Source: Platanthera guangdongensis (lineage: Eukaryota; Streptophyta; Magnoliopsida; Asparagales; Orchidaceae). From it: DNA of 64,000 nt. The notes under the pieces were generated by a model, which saw only the letters and a program-made list of their open reading frames with translations, did no database searches and was not told the DNA's origin. Both the position numbers and the translations under genes were made by a program. The first letter of the stretch is position 1. Every line of letters starts with the position of its first letter. Below, piece after piece: positions 11,201 to 23,095 of the stretch. Location of the stretch: positions 162,129,866 through 162,193,865 of the forward strand of contig CM077147.1 of assembly GCA_039583875.1 (NCBI GenBank). Direction: 5' to 3'.

Positions 11201-11239
11201 GCGAACGGCTTGGAGGAGTATATGAAAGCCATGAAGGGA

Positions 11240-11830
11240 GGAATAAAAACTGCAGCAGTCTCGGTGATAGTACACCAGTGGCAAGAAGGGCCACGACCAA
11301 GGTGCAGAGCAAGGCAAAGGGGAAGAAGAGAGAAGCATAAGCCGCGTGACTGAACAGGAGGTCGCGGCGACTAACAAGCAGGAGCAGCTAAAGGAAGAAA
11401 GGCATAGAGGCCGCCGAAACAAGGAAGAACCCGCGCGAACAGAGAGAAAATACAGCGGTGAGGAGAAAGTGATCTGCAGCGGTCACGATGATAGATACCA
11501 GCGGCCAGAAAAATCACGACCAAGCCGCAGAAGCAAGCAGAGGGAAAGGATTCGAGCGACTAGAAATCAGCCCGCGCGAACAGAAGAAAGAGACACCACG
11601 CGAACAGAGAAAAGTCCGCTGGGAGGCAAACAGGTCGCAGCAAGAAGAAGAAGAAACAAAGAGGTCTCACACACAAAGGGCAACGACAAGGAGAGAAGAA
11701 GCCGCGCGAACAGGGTGCAAGCAGGCGGAAGAAACAAGCCACGGGGACAGGTCGCGAGAAGAAGAAGCAAGCCGCACGGACAGGTCGCGAGGTCAGAGAG
11801 GGCGCACAGAATCAGGAGGAGAAAATCGAG
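11240..11830 (-). other. Element A untranslated leader, gag deleted
   Basis: About 600 bp lie between the primer site and the protease. On the element's sense strand it is pyrimidine-rich and carries repeated words such as TTCGCGCGG and GCGACCTG. No gag motif (zinc knuckle CX2CX4HX4C, or copia gag helix words) is present. A complete copia element would need roughly 1 kb more here. The long open frames on the plus strand, rich in Arg and Glu, come from this skewed composition and are not genes. Confidence 0.7.
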
Positions 11831-11843
11831 TCCTCTGATACCA
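11831..11843 (-). other. Element A primer binding site
   Basis: On the minus strand TGGTATCAGAGGA directly follows the 5' LTR. This matches the complement of the 3' end of initiator methionine tRNA, the usual copia primer. Confidence 0.9.
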
Positions 11844-12215
11844 TGTTAAAGTAGCGAACAAACGACCAAAAACAAGCCGGAGTTTTGAATAATTGAAAGT
11901 TTTATTATCCAAAAAGATATCTATTACAAATGTATGCCCTCCCTTATATAGAATGAAGGAGAGATGAGAGAATACAAATAAGAGATGTGGGACTAAAAAT
12001 TTACAGGACTAAGCGGACTATACAGAACAAACCGCACAAGCCGCGCGGTTAGACAGAAGGGCTAACCGCACGGCTACCACCAGAGAGAAAAAGAGATTGC
12101 CAGGTTAGACCACTAGACCGCCCGGTCTCCAAGCCAGCTGAGACAAACCGCCAGACCGCGCGGTCTTCAACCCGCCAAGACAGACCGCCAGACCGCCCGA
12201 TCACCAACTTCAACA
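11844..12215 (-). repeat. Element A 5' LTR
   Basis: 372 bp, TG...CA ends, paired with 7644-8015. It is followed on the plus strand by the AAAAT duplication at 12216-12220. Confidence 0.95.
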
Positions 12216-13521
12216 AAAATAAAGCACACACAACGAGAGATCACGACACAACACACACAAGGATTTATAGTGGATACCCGAAGTTGGGTACGTCCACTTT
12301 CCCACCTTGTTTATCTAGTACTTCGGGGTAGACTCAGCTACTTCACCAAAATAATGTTCTATTTCAGATCTTAAAATAGCCATTCTTCATTGTGTGAAAG
12401 CTGTCTGAAATATTGAAGAAGAAGAAGAAGGATCTGAAACATGAGAACAAAGATCTGATCTTGATAAACGATGGATCTCTGAAAGTAATTGAGTCTGAAA
12501 TCACAAGATCGATCGAGTCTTTTCTTGCAGAAGGAATTGCAAATCAGAAGTTTTGTCAGTGATGGAGATCTTCATAAAACTGAATTTGAATTGCCGAATT
12601 TTTATGACAATTTGTAATTAGATTATCGATTACGGTTTCTGTAAGATAACCTTGACTATTTATAAGTGATTCCTCACTAACGGCTAGATTCAGAACTTAG
12701 TTTTACCGTCCATATGTACTGTACATGGCATAAGCCCTAAATCTAGAAAGTCATCAAAAATGAAAACAAAAACTATTTAAGTCCAAAATGAAATAATTAG
12801 TTGAGATCTTATGTGAACTCTCGAGACCACTTGACGAACCAGTCAAAACTACTTGAGAAAGAGCTTGCGTGATGTATTTGGACTTCACGAGACCTTTTGA
12901 CGAATTACATGAGAGCTCTCTAGAGTACTCGACGAATTCTTTGAGTATATGTCGAATTGACTAAAACTGTCTAAGTCTTCAAACTATCTCTAGAACTTTA
13001 AAGCAGTTTACATGGACTCTCGAGAGTACTCGATGAATTTCACGAGTACTCACGTAAGTACCCGACGAATTCGTCGAGTAAATATGAGAGGACTAAGTTG
13101 CTTTAACTTATCCATTCTAGACAACAGTTCTCAGTGATCTATCAGTACTCATGAGATCTTGGCGAACTCCGCGAGTGCTTACGTGAGCTCTCGATGAATT
13201 TCACGAGTCCTTACAAGACTACTTGACGAAATTACTTAGCCAATTCTGAAACTTCTAAACAACAACTTTCTTTGGGATGCTAGAGATGAAGTACACCATA
13301 TTAGAGATGTTACACATGGATCAACACGATGTTCTATAAAATAATAAATTACATTGCATGGAACTATGTTTGGAGACTCATTGTAACCTGACAATAGTTT
13401 GTACTTTATAATTAAGACATGCGTACACATAACTAAAACCAACATCAAATACATACTCAATTCAACTTACTTTAAGGGACACTTCTTCAAATCAGAGCTA
13501 TTATGGATATAATACTCAACA
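12216..13521 (-). mobile_element. Element C: 3' LTR, main part
   Basis: This continues the C LTR after element A and matches 33945-35424. It lacks about 170 bp present in the other copy: after CTTCACCAAAA it jumps to a point equivalent to about 34240. It carries the ACTCGACGAATTCGTCGAGTA-type palindromic repeats (12830-13230) and ends ACTCAACA. Confidence 0.9.
12830..13230. repeat. Palindromic repeat cluster in C 3' LTR
   Basis: About ten variants of CTCGAGAGTACTCGACGAATT...CGAGTA occur here, including CGACGAATTCGTCG at 13061-13074, a perfect palindrome. The same cluster is at 34680-35135 in the other LTR. Confidence 0.8.
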
Positions 13522-13540
13522 ATCTCCTTCTATTTAAAAA
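13522..13540 (-). other. Element C polypurine tract
   Basis: On the minus strand TTAAATAGAAGGAGATT directly precedes the 3' LTR. The F element has the closely related tract TCAAATAGGGGGAGAT in the same position. Confidence 0.8.
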
Positions 13541-15339
13541 AGTCAGAACCCTATATAATAAGTTGAATTGCACAGAAGAAAAAATATACAAGAAATATTT
13601 AAATGACATAATGAAAAGAATTGAGACTAACAAAACAAAAGAGATCAATAAAATAATAATATTTATATTAATGTTTCTTGTGGCATTTCAAGAAATTCAC
13701 ATCATAACTAATCATGAAGAAAAAAAGGCTTATGATTGCCCCTTTCTCTTCTCATTTTGTCTGTCAAAATAAGTATTTGGCTTGAGATAGTATCTTAGTG
13801 GTGGAGGAGGAGCATCATGATTCGATTTTCCATGCTTTTTGAAGTGGAGCCTTCTCTTCACATTTGAAACTTCATGCTTATCTCATTCTCCTTTGTTGTA
13901 ATATTGCCTTGGTTCCTCATTTGACAGATCAACTAAATCAACTGTCCATAATAATCTCTTTGGATATAAGACTCCAAACTTCAGCAAGATCTTTCTTTTG
14001 AGTTGGTTCTGATATGCTTGCCGACAGCCCTTCCTCATATCTTCTTCTTTTTTGATGGGGCATAGAGGATTCTTCCATTATAGGATCTGACCAAACTTGA
14101 GTGTAGTGCATAGGAGGTGCATACGGCTCTGAGCCTTCAAGAGGTTGCTCTGCATGCTCTGAACCTGCAAAAGGATGCTTTGACGGTGAGAATTGAGTTG
14201 GATCATACCTTGTTAGCTCCTTATGGAACCACTTTACATTCTGATAACAATATACATTTACATTGTGCACTTGGTTGCGCACATCACTATTCAACGAGTC
14301 CATTCTGCTCTTTAACTTTTCCTCCCCCTTTCTGACTTCTTCAGTAATATTTTAGATAATTTCAGTCCTATATTCTCCCATTTTCCTATCTATATAATGC
14401 ATGCTCGCTTCATCTGAATACATCATATCATTATTCTCAGTAGACAGGTGAACTACCTTTCTATATACATGATCGATGCCCTGAATGGCATGGTCAACAG
14501 CTTTACCACCTTGGGACATCCACTTGGTCAAATGTGTCTTCAAATTTTCCATATAATGATTTACCTGAGCTAACCCATCATTTCTCCACCAGACCCACTT
14601 TGCGAAATACTTATTTTAAGGAAAAATAAAGTGGTCCTACTACTTGGCTAGTAGGGCTTCTGTTTGTTGTAACAAAGAATTATCTGATGGGGGCTCTCTC
14701 ACTCTGAGATCTGTGAACTTCAAAACTATTAGAATTAGTCTCAAAATGGTTAGATGCAGCTCTCCCTGAGGACGAAGCATATTTGATCGCCGCATAATCA
14801 GGCTCTACAATAAATTGAATTCCTTTGACCAGAGCAAGTTCAAAATTTGGTTCTAACAGCTCTTGGATAGATGGCTCTGCAGTAGTCTCAATTGGAAGTT
14901 CATCCACCAAAGGAACTGTCTCTCTAGCATGGGTTCCTTCTAGAACAATATGCGCTTCATTATTTTCTTTAGCTGACTCTTCTATGTTCTCCCCCTCAGC
15001 AACTGCATCAACATTCTCAGTTGCTTCATTTGGGGGGGGGGGGGCGGTGAAGGTACATCCTTCTCCATGGATGCAGGGTTAGGTATATCCTGTATACTGG
15101 AACATTCACCAACTTCCCTCTCTTCACCTTGCCTGGGAATTCACCATTCCCATCTAGCCAAAATTGAGGAGTCTATTTTCTTGAGATGATGAATTTGCAT
15201 TCCTGTGGACATATCAAATTATTTTTTTTCCAATTGATTGAGGTAAAGAGGGATAATTCTTACAAAGTTTGGTGTCATCAAGAAGGCCTTTATTCTGCCA
15301 AACATGACTATTCCCCAGTTAATTCATTTTCTACAGATA
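13541..15339 (-). pseudogene. Sirevirus env-like ORF of element C, C-terminal part
   Basis: Minus-strand fragments (14910-14680, 14552-14352, 14303-13938) align in order with the plus-strand env-like ORF of element B. Both have a proline-rich region, a helix-rich segment (the KAVDHAIQGIDHVY run here pairs with KAIDHTITSIGQVM in B), and a tail with KRRRYEEGLSAS and LAEVWS. The product of this Sirevirus ORF has no known enzymatic role. It is called env-like by position. The reading frame is broken by several stops and by a G run at 15030-15042. Element B interrupts it at 15344. Confidence 0.75.
15030..15042 (+). repeat. G run of about 12
   Basis: This homopolymer lies within the env-like ORF of C (TTTGGGGGGGGGGGGCGG) and shifts its frame. 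It may be slippage or a sequence artefact. Confidence 0.8.
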
Positions 15340-15344
15340 ATTAT
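15340..15344. other. Target site duplication of B, left
   Basis: ATTAT precedes element B. The right flank at 27520-27524 is ATTGT, one base different. Coding similarity to C continues on both sides. Confidence 0.8.
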
Positions 15345-16988
15345 TGTTGGGTATTTTATACACAATAACCTAGATTTGCGTGAAGTCACTCTTGAGTTAA
15401 GATGAATTAAGTATGTATTTGACGCATTTCTCTAGTTGAATGCTTGCAGGTCTTTACTGCTAAGTGTGGACCAATGTCAGTTTACAATGAGTCACTTAAC
15501 ACAAGACCATGTAATGTAATCCCTCATTATGGGATCCATGGTGTTGACTTATGTGTAACCTCTCTATTGGGATGCACTTCATTTTCAAGTACTAAAGTAT
15601 GAAAGAAAGGAAGTGTTGTTGTCCTAAAACAAAGAAGAAAATTTTGCTAAGTCCATTTTTCGAAAAGAAGTTTGTTTTTCGAAAGGTCTAGGTAAATTTC
15701 TCGAGTAAACATAACTATTTTTGAGAAACATAAAGACTTTTCAAAAAACTCTCTAAAAACTTCTAAGTTTTCTTTTTCAAAAAATGCCCTGTTGATTACG
15801 CGAAAAAGCCAAGTTCATTTTTCGAAAAGAAGTATTGTTTTCGAAAATTTCAAATTCATTATTCGAAAAAGAAAGTTGTTTTGAAAAGTCAAAGTTCATT
15901 TTTTGAATAACCAGTTCCTCAGTTCAGAGAATTCTACGTGCAATCTTTTTCGAAAATGCTAAGCTATTTCTCTATAAAAACATATTCTTTTCGAAAAATT
16001 CAAGATGTCTTTCGAAAATGCAGCTGCAAAAAACTCAAAGGTCATAATCCGTCGAACGGATTTCTTTCATTTGTCGAACGAGATTTCATTCGTCGAATGA
16101 GAATTCATAATTTGTCGAACGGATTTCTTTCATTCGTTGAACGGGAATTCATAATTCGTCGAACGGATTTCTATCATTCATCGAACAGGACTTCAATTCG
16201 TCGAAAGGGATTTCAAATGTTAATCCGAGTTTAAGATGATTGATTATCATTCCTTAAAAGTTTTCAGACTGTTAGAAGAAGTTCTATATAAAGTCCTGTC
16301 ATTGATTTCGCTAACCCTAATCATAATAGAAAATCAGAATCGCCGCAAGTGCAAGATCGGAAAAAGCCGCACGTCGTCATCTTCATTCTTCTCTAAAGCT
16401 TCTTTCTCGATCCAGCGATTCAACAGAGAATAGATTCGACAAGATCACAGTTTACAGATTCTTCAATCATTCATTTGATCGCGTCGGATCTCAAGAATTT
16501 CAGATCGTGTTCTCTCAAGATTTCTTCCTCAACATCTTCAAGAATTTCAGTTTTTCAAGAGGGAAGAAGATTGAAGTTTTCAGATCTGGAAGTTAAATTT
16601 TCATTTTAGTTGTAAAACTTATTTCAACTCTTGTAGGAGCTTTGTCTTCGAGCTTGTATGAAGATTATTCTTCTGAGCGTAGATCCCGTTTTGGGGGATC
16701 GAGTTTGTAGGAGTGTGTTAACTCCGAGTTGTAGGAGCGTTGCTCCAAGGTGTAGGATTGTTCTAATCTGAGATATAGTGATGTAGCCAAGGCTAGCCGT
16801 GGTGCTAGATTGGTGAGGTGGAGAGTGGTCGTACCCAAGATTGGGAAACCACTATAATTCCATATGTCGTCTGATTTGTGCTTGATTACTTCTGTGTTAA
16901 ACTCTCTCAAATTTTTATTTTGCAAAAGACGCGGATCTCACCTATTCACCCCCTGTAGGTGATTTAGGTAGACAACTAGATACTTTCA
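15345..16988 (+). repeat. Element B 5' LTR
   Basis: 1644 bp. It contains many copies of the palindrome TTTTTCGAAAA (15655-16020), then copies of CGTCGAACGGATTT (16048-16215), then an A/T-rich leader. It ends near the C-run CACCCCC typical of this group. Confidence 0.95.
15655..16215. repeat. TTCGAA and TCGAACG repeat clusters in B 5' LTR
   Basis: About a dozen TTTTTCGAAAA-like palindromes are followed by about seven ATTCGTCGAACGGATTTC units at irregular 20-35 bp spacing. The same clusters occur in the 3' LTR at 26170-26745. Confidence 0.85.
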
Positions 16989-16990
16989 AT

Positions 16991-17003
16991 TGGTATCAGA
17001 GGG
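16991..17003 (+). other. Element B primer binding site
   Basis: TGGTATCAGAGGG lies two bases after the LTR end. It is complementary to the 3' end of initiator methionine tRNA over about 11 bases. Confidence 0.9.
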
Positions 17004-17069
17004 AGGTTGTTCTCAAAAGATTCACAGCTTGAATAGATCTAATTCTAGTTATTATTGAGAGAATCAAGC

Positions 17070-18875
17070 ATGGACAGATCCAAGGACTCCACAAAGCTTC
17101 TGGTGTGCACAAAGGCTAACTTTTCCATGTGGAAAGAGAGAATAAGATTTTTCATGGAAGTTGTTGATCCCCGTATCTTCATTATAGTGGAAGAAGGCCC
17201 CTATGTTCCCATGACAGCCTCCACTATTGATCTAACCAGAAAGGTGCCAAAGAAACTGATGGATCTCGACAAAGATGAGATTGCACTTGTCTCTCTGGAC
17301 AAGAAAGCTAAAAATATCATCGCAAGTGCAGTCGATGACTCCATGTTGTAGAACCTTATTCACTGCCAATTTGCTAAGGAAATGTGGCAGCCTTTGATTG
17401 TTTTGATGGAAGGTACCGATGAAGTAAGGGATGACAGAAGATCCCTTCTAAACCAAAAGTACGAGGCTTTCAAGCAAGTCCCCAAGGACACAATAACTGA
17501 CACATTTGAAAACTTCTTCAAGATCGTCAATGACCTGAAGAGCTATGGTCGGGTTTTCACTAATGGAGAACTAAATGACAAGTTCCTAAGATCCTTAACT
17601 AAGGAATGAGACAATAAGATCTATTTTATCAGGGAGTTTGGGAGATTGGCTGACACTGACCCCCAGAACCTCTTTGGGAATCTTATGTCCTATGAGCTTC
17701 AAATCAACGCCAGAAAAGTTGAAGAAGAGGGCAGCAAATATTCATCAAAAGAGAAGTCTGTTGCACTGAAGGCAGGCAACTCAAGGAAAACTAAAATAGC
17801 ATCTCATACTCCCTCTCACAAAGAAAGCGAAGAAGAAGACTCAGAGTCAAGCACCTCGGGCTCAGAACTATCTAATGGAGAGTTCTCTCTTCTCTCCAGG
17901 CAGTTCAAGAAGTTTCTAAGTAAGAAGAAATAGATGAGAGGCAATGACTCCTCTTACAAAAGATCACGTCACGTTGGTGGTCATCAAAAGAAAAATCATA
18001 CAAACGACAGGTATAAGTCTAAGTAGAACAAACACTTTTCCACTGATATTGTGTGCTACTGTTGTAATAAGCCAGGTCACGTGATCGCCGACTACCCTGA
18101 CAAGAAAAAGGAGGGTGGAAGAAATGAAGAACACAAATCCTCCCATTGCAAAAAGAAGGAGAAGAGCTTCATACCAAAGAAGCAGAAGACCCTCAGTGAT
18201 ACTGCATCATCCGAGTCAAGTGAGGATGAAGAGGCATACTTCGGGCTCATGGCTCACTCTGACAAAGAAGAAGCTGTCTCCCAATTTCATGGGGAGTTAA
18301 ATTCTCACACTATTCTTTCAGAGTCTGATGCTCCTGACGATGATCATAAGAACTGTTCCTCTGATGATGAATCATAACTCATGGGTCAATATAAAGAGCT
18401 GATCAAGGTTTATGACCGATGCAGAAAAGTTGTTAAAACTCAGGCCAGGGAAATCAAATCCCTTAAGGCTGAGGAGATCACTCTGAGGGAGGAAGTTGCA
18501 AGGATGGACTCACTCAGAAAGGAATTCGACGTCGCGATCGAAGAATACAACAAAGCTCTCAAGCATCTCAACCTGAAAGTGAAAATCATCGAAAAGTTGG
18601 AAGAACAGCTTGCCGCTAAAAAGAAACTTGTTGAAAGTTTCTCCAAGCCCAAGACAGTCCTTTCATTTATTGCTGAATTCTCTGCTCAGGCTAAAGGAGT
18701 TGGCTTAGTCCATGAGGCTGCTACTAGTAAATTCTCTAGAAGGAATAAGGCTCAAAGAAAAAATAAGGCTGCTAAGAAAGCTTTAGCCAAAGAGAAAAGG
18801 AAGACCCCTCTAGATCAAACTTTGTTTAAGAAGGTAATCTTCCCAACGAACGAGTTTGATTTTGATTCATCCTAG
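17070..18875 (+). pseudogene. Sirevirus gag (element B)
   Basis: One frame runs from ATG 17070 with only nonsense interruptions (17349, 17607, 17931, 18025, 18375). The first 300 codons form the copia capsid-like region: FSMWKERIRFFM near the start, then KKAKNIIASAVDD and FFKIVNDLKSYG. A zinc knuckle follows at 18051, CYCCNKPGHVIADY. Its fourth ligand Cys is replaced by Tyr, probably through one G-to-A change. Then come an acidic serine-rich region and a long coiled coil (18381-18700). Gag packages the RNA. The extra coiled coil after the knuckle is characteristic of Sireviruses. All stops fit single transitions, so this was one ORF. Confidence 0.9.
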
Positions 18876-19376
18876 GTCATTTTACCATGCCTACTTATGT
18901 AGAGCCTAAGTCGTGGTGCCAAGGATGGACCCGTCCCCGGAACTATGGTGAAAGTGTGTTCAAAGCACCTTACGAAGAAATTCAAATGAAAAATTATGGT
19001 CCATATGTTCATGGTCATAACATCAAGAAGGCACCTAAAGCCAAGCCTATTCTACATAAGGAAAAGGAAGTGCAAAAACCTTGTGAGCACCATCATCATA
19101 AGGCTTCTACCTATAATTCAGCCACTCCTGTTAGATCACATGTTCAAAAGGTCAAGCAGGAGACCTAGAAAAGATACAATAGTTTTGACTGTTGGCGCTG
19201 CAGCAAAATTTGCCACTTTACTGTGGATTGCTGGTTTAATCCCAGAAATTTTGAAACTCCTCAAGTTAACCATACGAGGCAGACCACTCGCAAGGCTATT
19301 GTTCTTAGGAGGAGTATGCTGACCATGAACCAAGGACCCAAATACGTTTGGGTTCCTAAGTTCAACTGATTTATTT

Positions 19377-20763
19377 TTGCAGGTATGTTCAAAGGCCAAG
19401 AAAACATCTTTCTGGTATTTGGAAAGTGGATGCTCTCAGCATATGAACGGGACAAGAAGCCTACTTCAGAATTATACTCCAGCTAAAGACGGTCCAAAGG
19501 TTATCTTTGGTGGCTCTGATCGGGGAATCATAAAAGGCTGTGGTACAATTTCTAACAATATATTTTCATCCACTGATGGGCTTATGTGAAAGGATTAGAA
19601 CATAATCTGATCAGCATAAGTCAATTATGTGATAAAAGATTTATTGTTACCTTTTCTAAGGATCAGTGACTGATAAAGTCGGCCTCCACTATGGAGACGA
19701 TATTAACAGGCACAAGGAGTAAAATATATTTTGTCTTAATTTTCTATGTTTAGACATTTCTACCCTTGTATGTTTTGTTGCAAAAGATAGTGCATCTCTT
19801 TATGATCAATGACACAAGAGACTTGCACATATAAATTTCAAAACCATCAATATGTTATTTTCTCAAGACCTAATACGTGACACACCTACTATTAAGTGCA
19901 TTAAAGAGATTCCATGTCATGCATGCCAGATGGGCAAGCAAATAAGGGCTACCTTTAAGGGAATTGCCGATAAGGATGCCTCAAGGCATTTGTATTTACT
20001 ACACATGAACTTATTCGGACCAATGCAAGTTCGTAGCTTAGGAGGTAAGTCATATACACTGGTAATTGTTGATGATCACTCACGTTTTACTTGGGTGTTT
20101 TTTATAAAACGAAAGTCAGATACCTTTGATGTGTTCACAAACTTTGTCAGGTAAATACAGAATGAATTAAACTGCTCAGTGGTCATAATCAGAAGTGACC
20201 ATGAAACAGAATTCAAATCAAGTGTCATGACAAAATTTTGTAGAAGTATAAGTATCTTTCATGAGTTTTCCTCCTAGCGTACTCCACAACAAAATGGAGT
20301 TATAGAGAGAAGGAACAGAACAATCATTGAAGCATGTACTACAATGCTGACTGACTCCTCTCTACCAGAGTACTTCTGGGCTGAGACCATCAATACAACT
20401 TGTCACGTGCAAAATAAAGTGTTGATCAACAAGAATCATCGTAAGACTCCCTATGAGTTCCTAAAAGGTAGGAGACCGACTGTGTCCTACTTCAGGATCT
20501 TTGGCGGCAAATACTATGTACTTAATAATGGGAAATATCATCGTACCAAGTTTGGAGAAAAATATTTTGAAGGTATTTTCTTAGGTTATAGTAGTCATAG
20601 TAAGGCTTACATAATTTTTAATAAGAAAACTCTGGTGGTAAAAGAGTCGATTAATATTGTATTTGATGAGACGAGCTTGCTACATAACAGCTCTTCCAGT
20701 GTTTTTGTTGAAGATACAGGTTCAAAGCTGAAAGAATTAATCTTGGATAAGACAGTTGAATAA
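19377..20763 (+). pseudogene. Sirevirus protease and integrase (element B)
   Basis: Protease: FWYLESGCSQHM near 19410. The catalytic Asp of the D-S/T-G loop is Glu. Integrase: the zinc region (His pair near 19815, CHACQMGKQ near 19917) and the core LLHMNLFGPMQVRSLGGKSYTLVIVDDHSRFTW. The first catalytic Asp, normally LHMDLFGP, is Asn here. IIRSDHETEF (Asp) and TPQQNGVIERRNRT (Glu) remain. A frame change occurs between about 19590 and 19850. Integrase would insert the DNA copy. Loss of two catalytic acids in separate enzymes indicates a dead element. Confidence 0.85.
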
Positions 20764-20841
20764 ATTGCTCCAAAGTTCATCAAGATCACTCCTCCAGTCT
20801 CAATTGGAGAAGACAATCACCAAGATGACGAAGTTATCCAG

Positions 20842-22542
20842 GTGGAAGAAGTAACTCCAAAAACAGTGGAGGCTCCCGATGCAAGGACTCTAGAGCTCAG
20901 ACACTTGAGGGATCACCCGGTTGATCAAATCATAGGAGATCCCCATGCTGATGTAAGAACTCGAAGAGGTACTACTAATGAAAATTTGCATTTGAGTTTC
21001 CTCTCGCAGGTTGAACCAAAGAAATTTGAAGAAGCAAACCAAGACGCATTGTGGATAGTTGCAATGGAAGAAGAATTAAATCAGTTCAAACGCTGCAATG
21101 TCTGGAAGCTTGTACCAAGACCCAAAGGCAAGAATGTAATTGGAACAAAGTGGGTCTACAGGAACAAGATGGATGAAGATGAAACCATCATAAAAAACAA
21201 AGCCAGACTCATAGCTAAAGGATACAGATAGGAAGAAGGGATCGAGTTTGATCAGACCTATGCTCTAGTGGCAAGACTCGAAGCCATCAGGTTGTTCCTT
21301 GAATATGATGCACTTATGGGCTTCATTGTCTATCAAATGGACGTGAAGTCTGTTTTCCTCAACGGTAATATAAAAGAAGAAGTATAGGTGGATCAATCCC
21401 CAGGTTTTGTTGATCATAACCATCATAACTATGTTTACTTATTATTTAAAGCTTTATACAGCTTAAAACAAGCTCCACGAGTTTGGTATGAAATGTTATC
21501 TAACTTTCTCCTTGAGAACAAGTTCACAAGGGGAAAGATAGATAAGATATTGTTTCTTATGGAAGTAAAAGGCAAGATTTTGCTAGTACAAATCTATGTT
21601 GATGACATTATTTTTGGCTTTATTGACAACAACCTCTGCAAGAAGTTTTCCAAACTTATGCAATAGAAGTTTGAAATAAGCATCATGAGTGAGCTGAAGT
21701 ATTTCTTAGGACTTCAGGTGAAACAATCTGAAGATGAAATTTTCATCTCTCAAATGAAGTTCATCAAGGAATTGATTAAGAAATTCAGAATGGAGAATGC
21801 AACCTCTATGAGGACTCCAATGGGTTCAGCTATGTCTCTAAATAAGAACGAGAAAGGGAAACCTTTCGATGAAACCAAGTACAGAAGCATAATTGAGTCC
21901 TTGCTCTATCTTACTGCTAGCAGGCCTGACATAATGTTCTCAATATGTGTGTGTGCTAGATATCAGGTGAACTCTAAGGAATCTCACTACATTGCTGCAA
22001 AGAGAATTTTGAGATACCTTAAAGGAACACCCAATTTTGGCTTATGGTACCCGAGAAATAATGATAAAGAACTAATTGGATTTTCAGATGCAGACTTTAC
22101 AGGTAGCAAAGACGACAGAAAGAGCACGTTCGGGACTTGCCAATTCCTTGGAAGAAGGCTCATTTCTTGGAGTAGCAAGAAACAGAATTGTGTCGCAATG
22201 TCAACAGCCGAGTCAGAATATATCTCCGCAGGCAGTTGTTGTGCACAACTTCTATGAATAAAGAATTAGTTTGAAGACTATAACTTGAAGTTTAGGGACA
22301 TCCCTATGTTTTGTGACTCCTCCAGTGCTATAACAATCACCAATAATCCAGTTTCTCATAGCCTTATGAAGCATATCGAACTACAATATCATTTCATTCG
22401 AGAGCATGTGGATAATGGGGACATCAGCCTCCAGTATATTCCCACAAATAGACAAGTTGCAGATATTTTCACGAAACCGCTAGACGAGAGCAAGTTCTCG
22501 CTCTTCAAGACAGAACTTGGTACGCTCAATATGGAGACCTAA
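20842..22542 (+). pseudogene. Sirevirus reverse transcriptase and RNase H (element B)
   Basis: One frame with four stops (21229, 21385, 21664, 22255). [41 protein letters not shown] and catalytic VQIYVDDIIFG near 21590-21620, with both Asp present. RNase H: GFSDADFTGSKDD, GRRLISWSSKKQ, AMSTAESEYISAGS, and the terminal DIFTKPLDESKF. The frame ends TLNMET at 22542. A spacer with TTCGAA palindromes follows. Apart from the nonsense codons the domain is well preserved. Confidence 0.9.
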
Positions 22543-22649
22543 AAAGTTCACAGGTCAAGTCAAGATAGGATTCAACATCAGACCCTCAGAAAATGCCAAG
22601 GAAAAATCTTACTCAACATACCTTCAGAAAAAACTCAGGCCCATACTTG

Positions 22650-22865
22650 GATTTCTCGAAAACAGTCTTGGATTTCTCAAAAACAACTTGAATTTTTCGA
22701 AAAGACTTATGAATTTTTCGAAAATACTTAAGGATTCTTCGAAAACCTTCTAGGATTTTTTCGAAAAACATTCTCAGGCTTTTTGAAAAATACACTTTGA
22801 TTTATTTTCGAAAAATACAATACCTTTTGAAAAATAATGTCGACTTTTCGAAAAACACCAAAATT
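22650..22865. repeat. TTTTTCGAAAA palindromes between pol and env-like ORF of B
   Basis: Around ten TTTCGAAAA or near copies spaced 20-30 bp apart, the same motif as in the B LTRs. They occupy the non-coding spacer after pol. Confidence 0.85.
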
Positions 22866-23095
22866 TTTCACCGAAATTTCTGAGAATTTGAACCGCTATC
22901 CAGGTACACCTGTCCTTATCTCTCAAAATTTCTAATTATATATATAAGGGTTGTCCGTAGAATATCCGAATATATGAAATATGAAGAATAAGGCTTTTCG
23001 AAGAACGACGATTCATTTCCTCTGGTTCCGCTGTCTTTGCAGCTAAATCCATCGTTCTTCTTCAATAGTCAGAAATCTCTCATTCTTAGTAATCC

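Larger units (their letters stand above)
7644..12215 (-). mobile_element. Element A: short Ty1/copia retrotransposon lacking gag
   Basis: This 4572-bp element has two 372-bp LTRs with TG...CA ends, a polypurine tract beside the 3' LTR, a primer site beside the 5' LTR and a perfect AAAAT duplication. In minus direction it reads long leader, protease, integrase, reverse transcriptase and RNase H. The gag region expected between leader and protease is missing. By hand I count about 16 differences between the LTRs (about 4%), so it is fairly young. It is non-autonomous at best, because gag is absent and integrase has frameshifts. Confidence 0.95.

Noticed and set aside
11346..11849. Plus-strand 167-residue Arg/Glu-rich ORF
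   Set aside because: It is antisense to the pyrimidine-rich leader of element A; composition explains the open frame and it has no domain.
16991..17003. tRNA-like match (TGGTATCAGAG)
   Set aside because: It is the primer binding site complementary to a tRNA 3' end, not a tRNA gene; no cloverleaf surrounds it.
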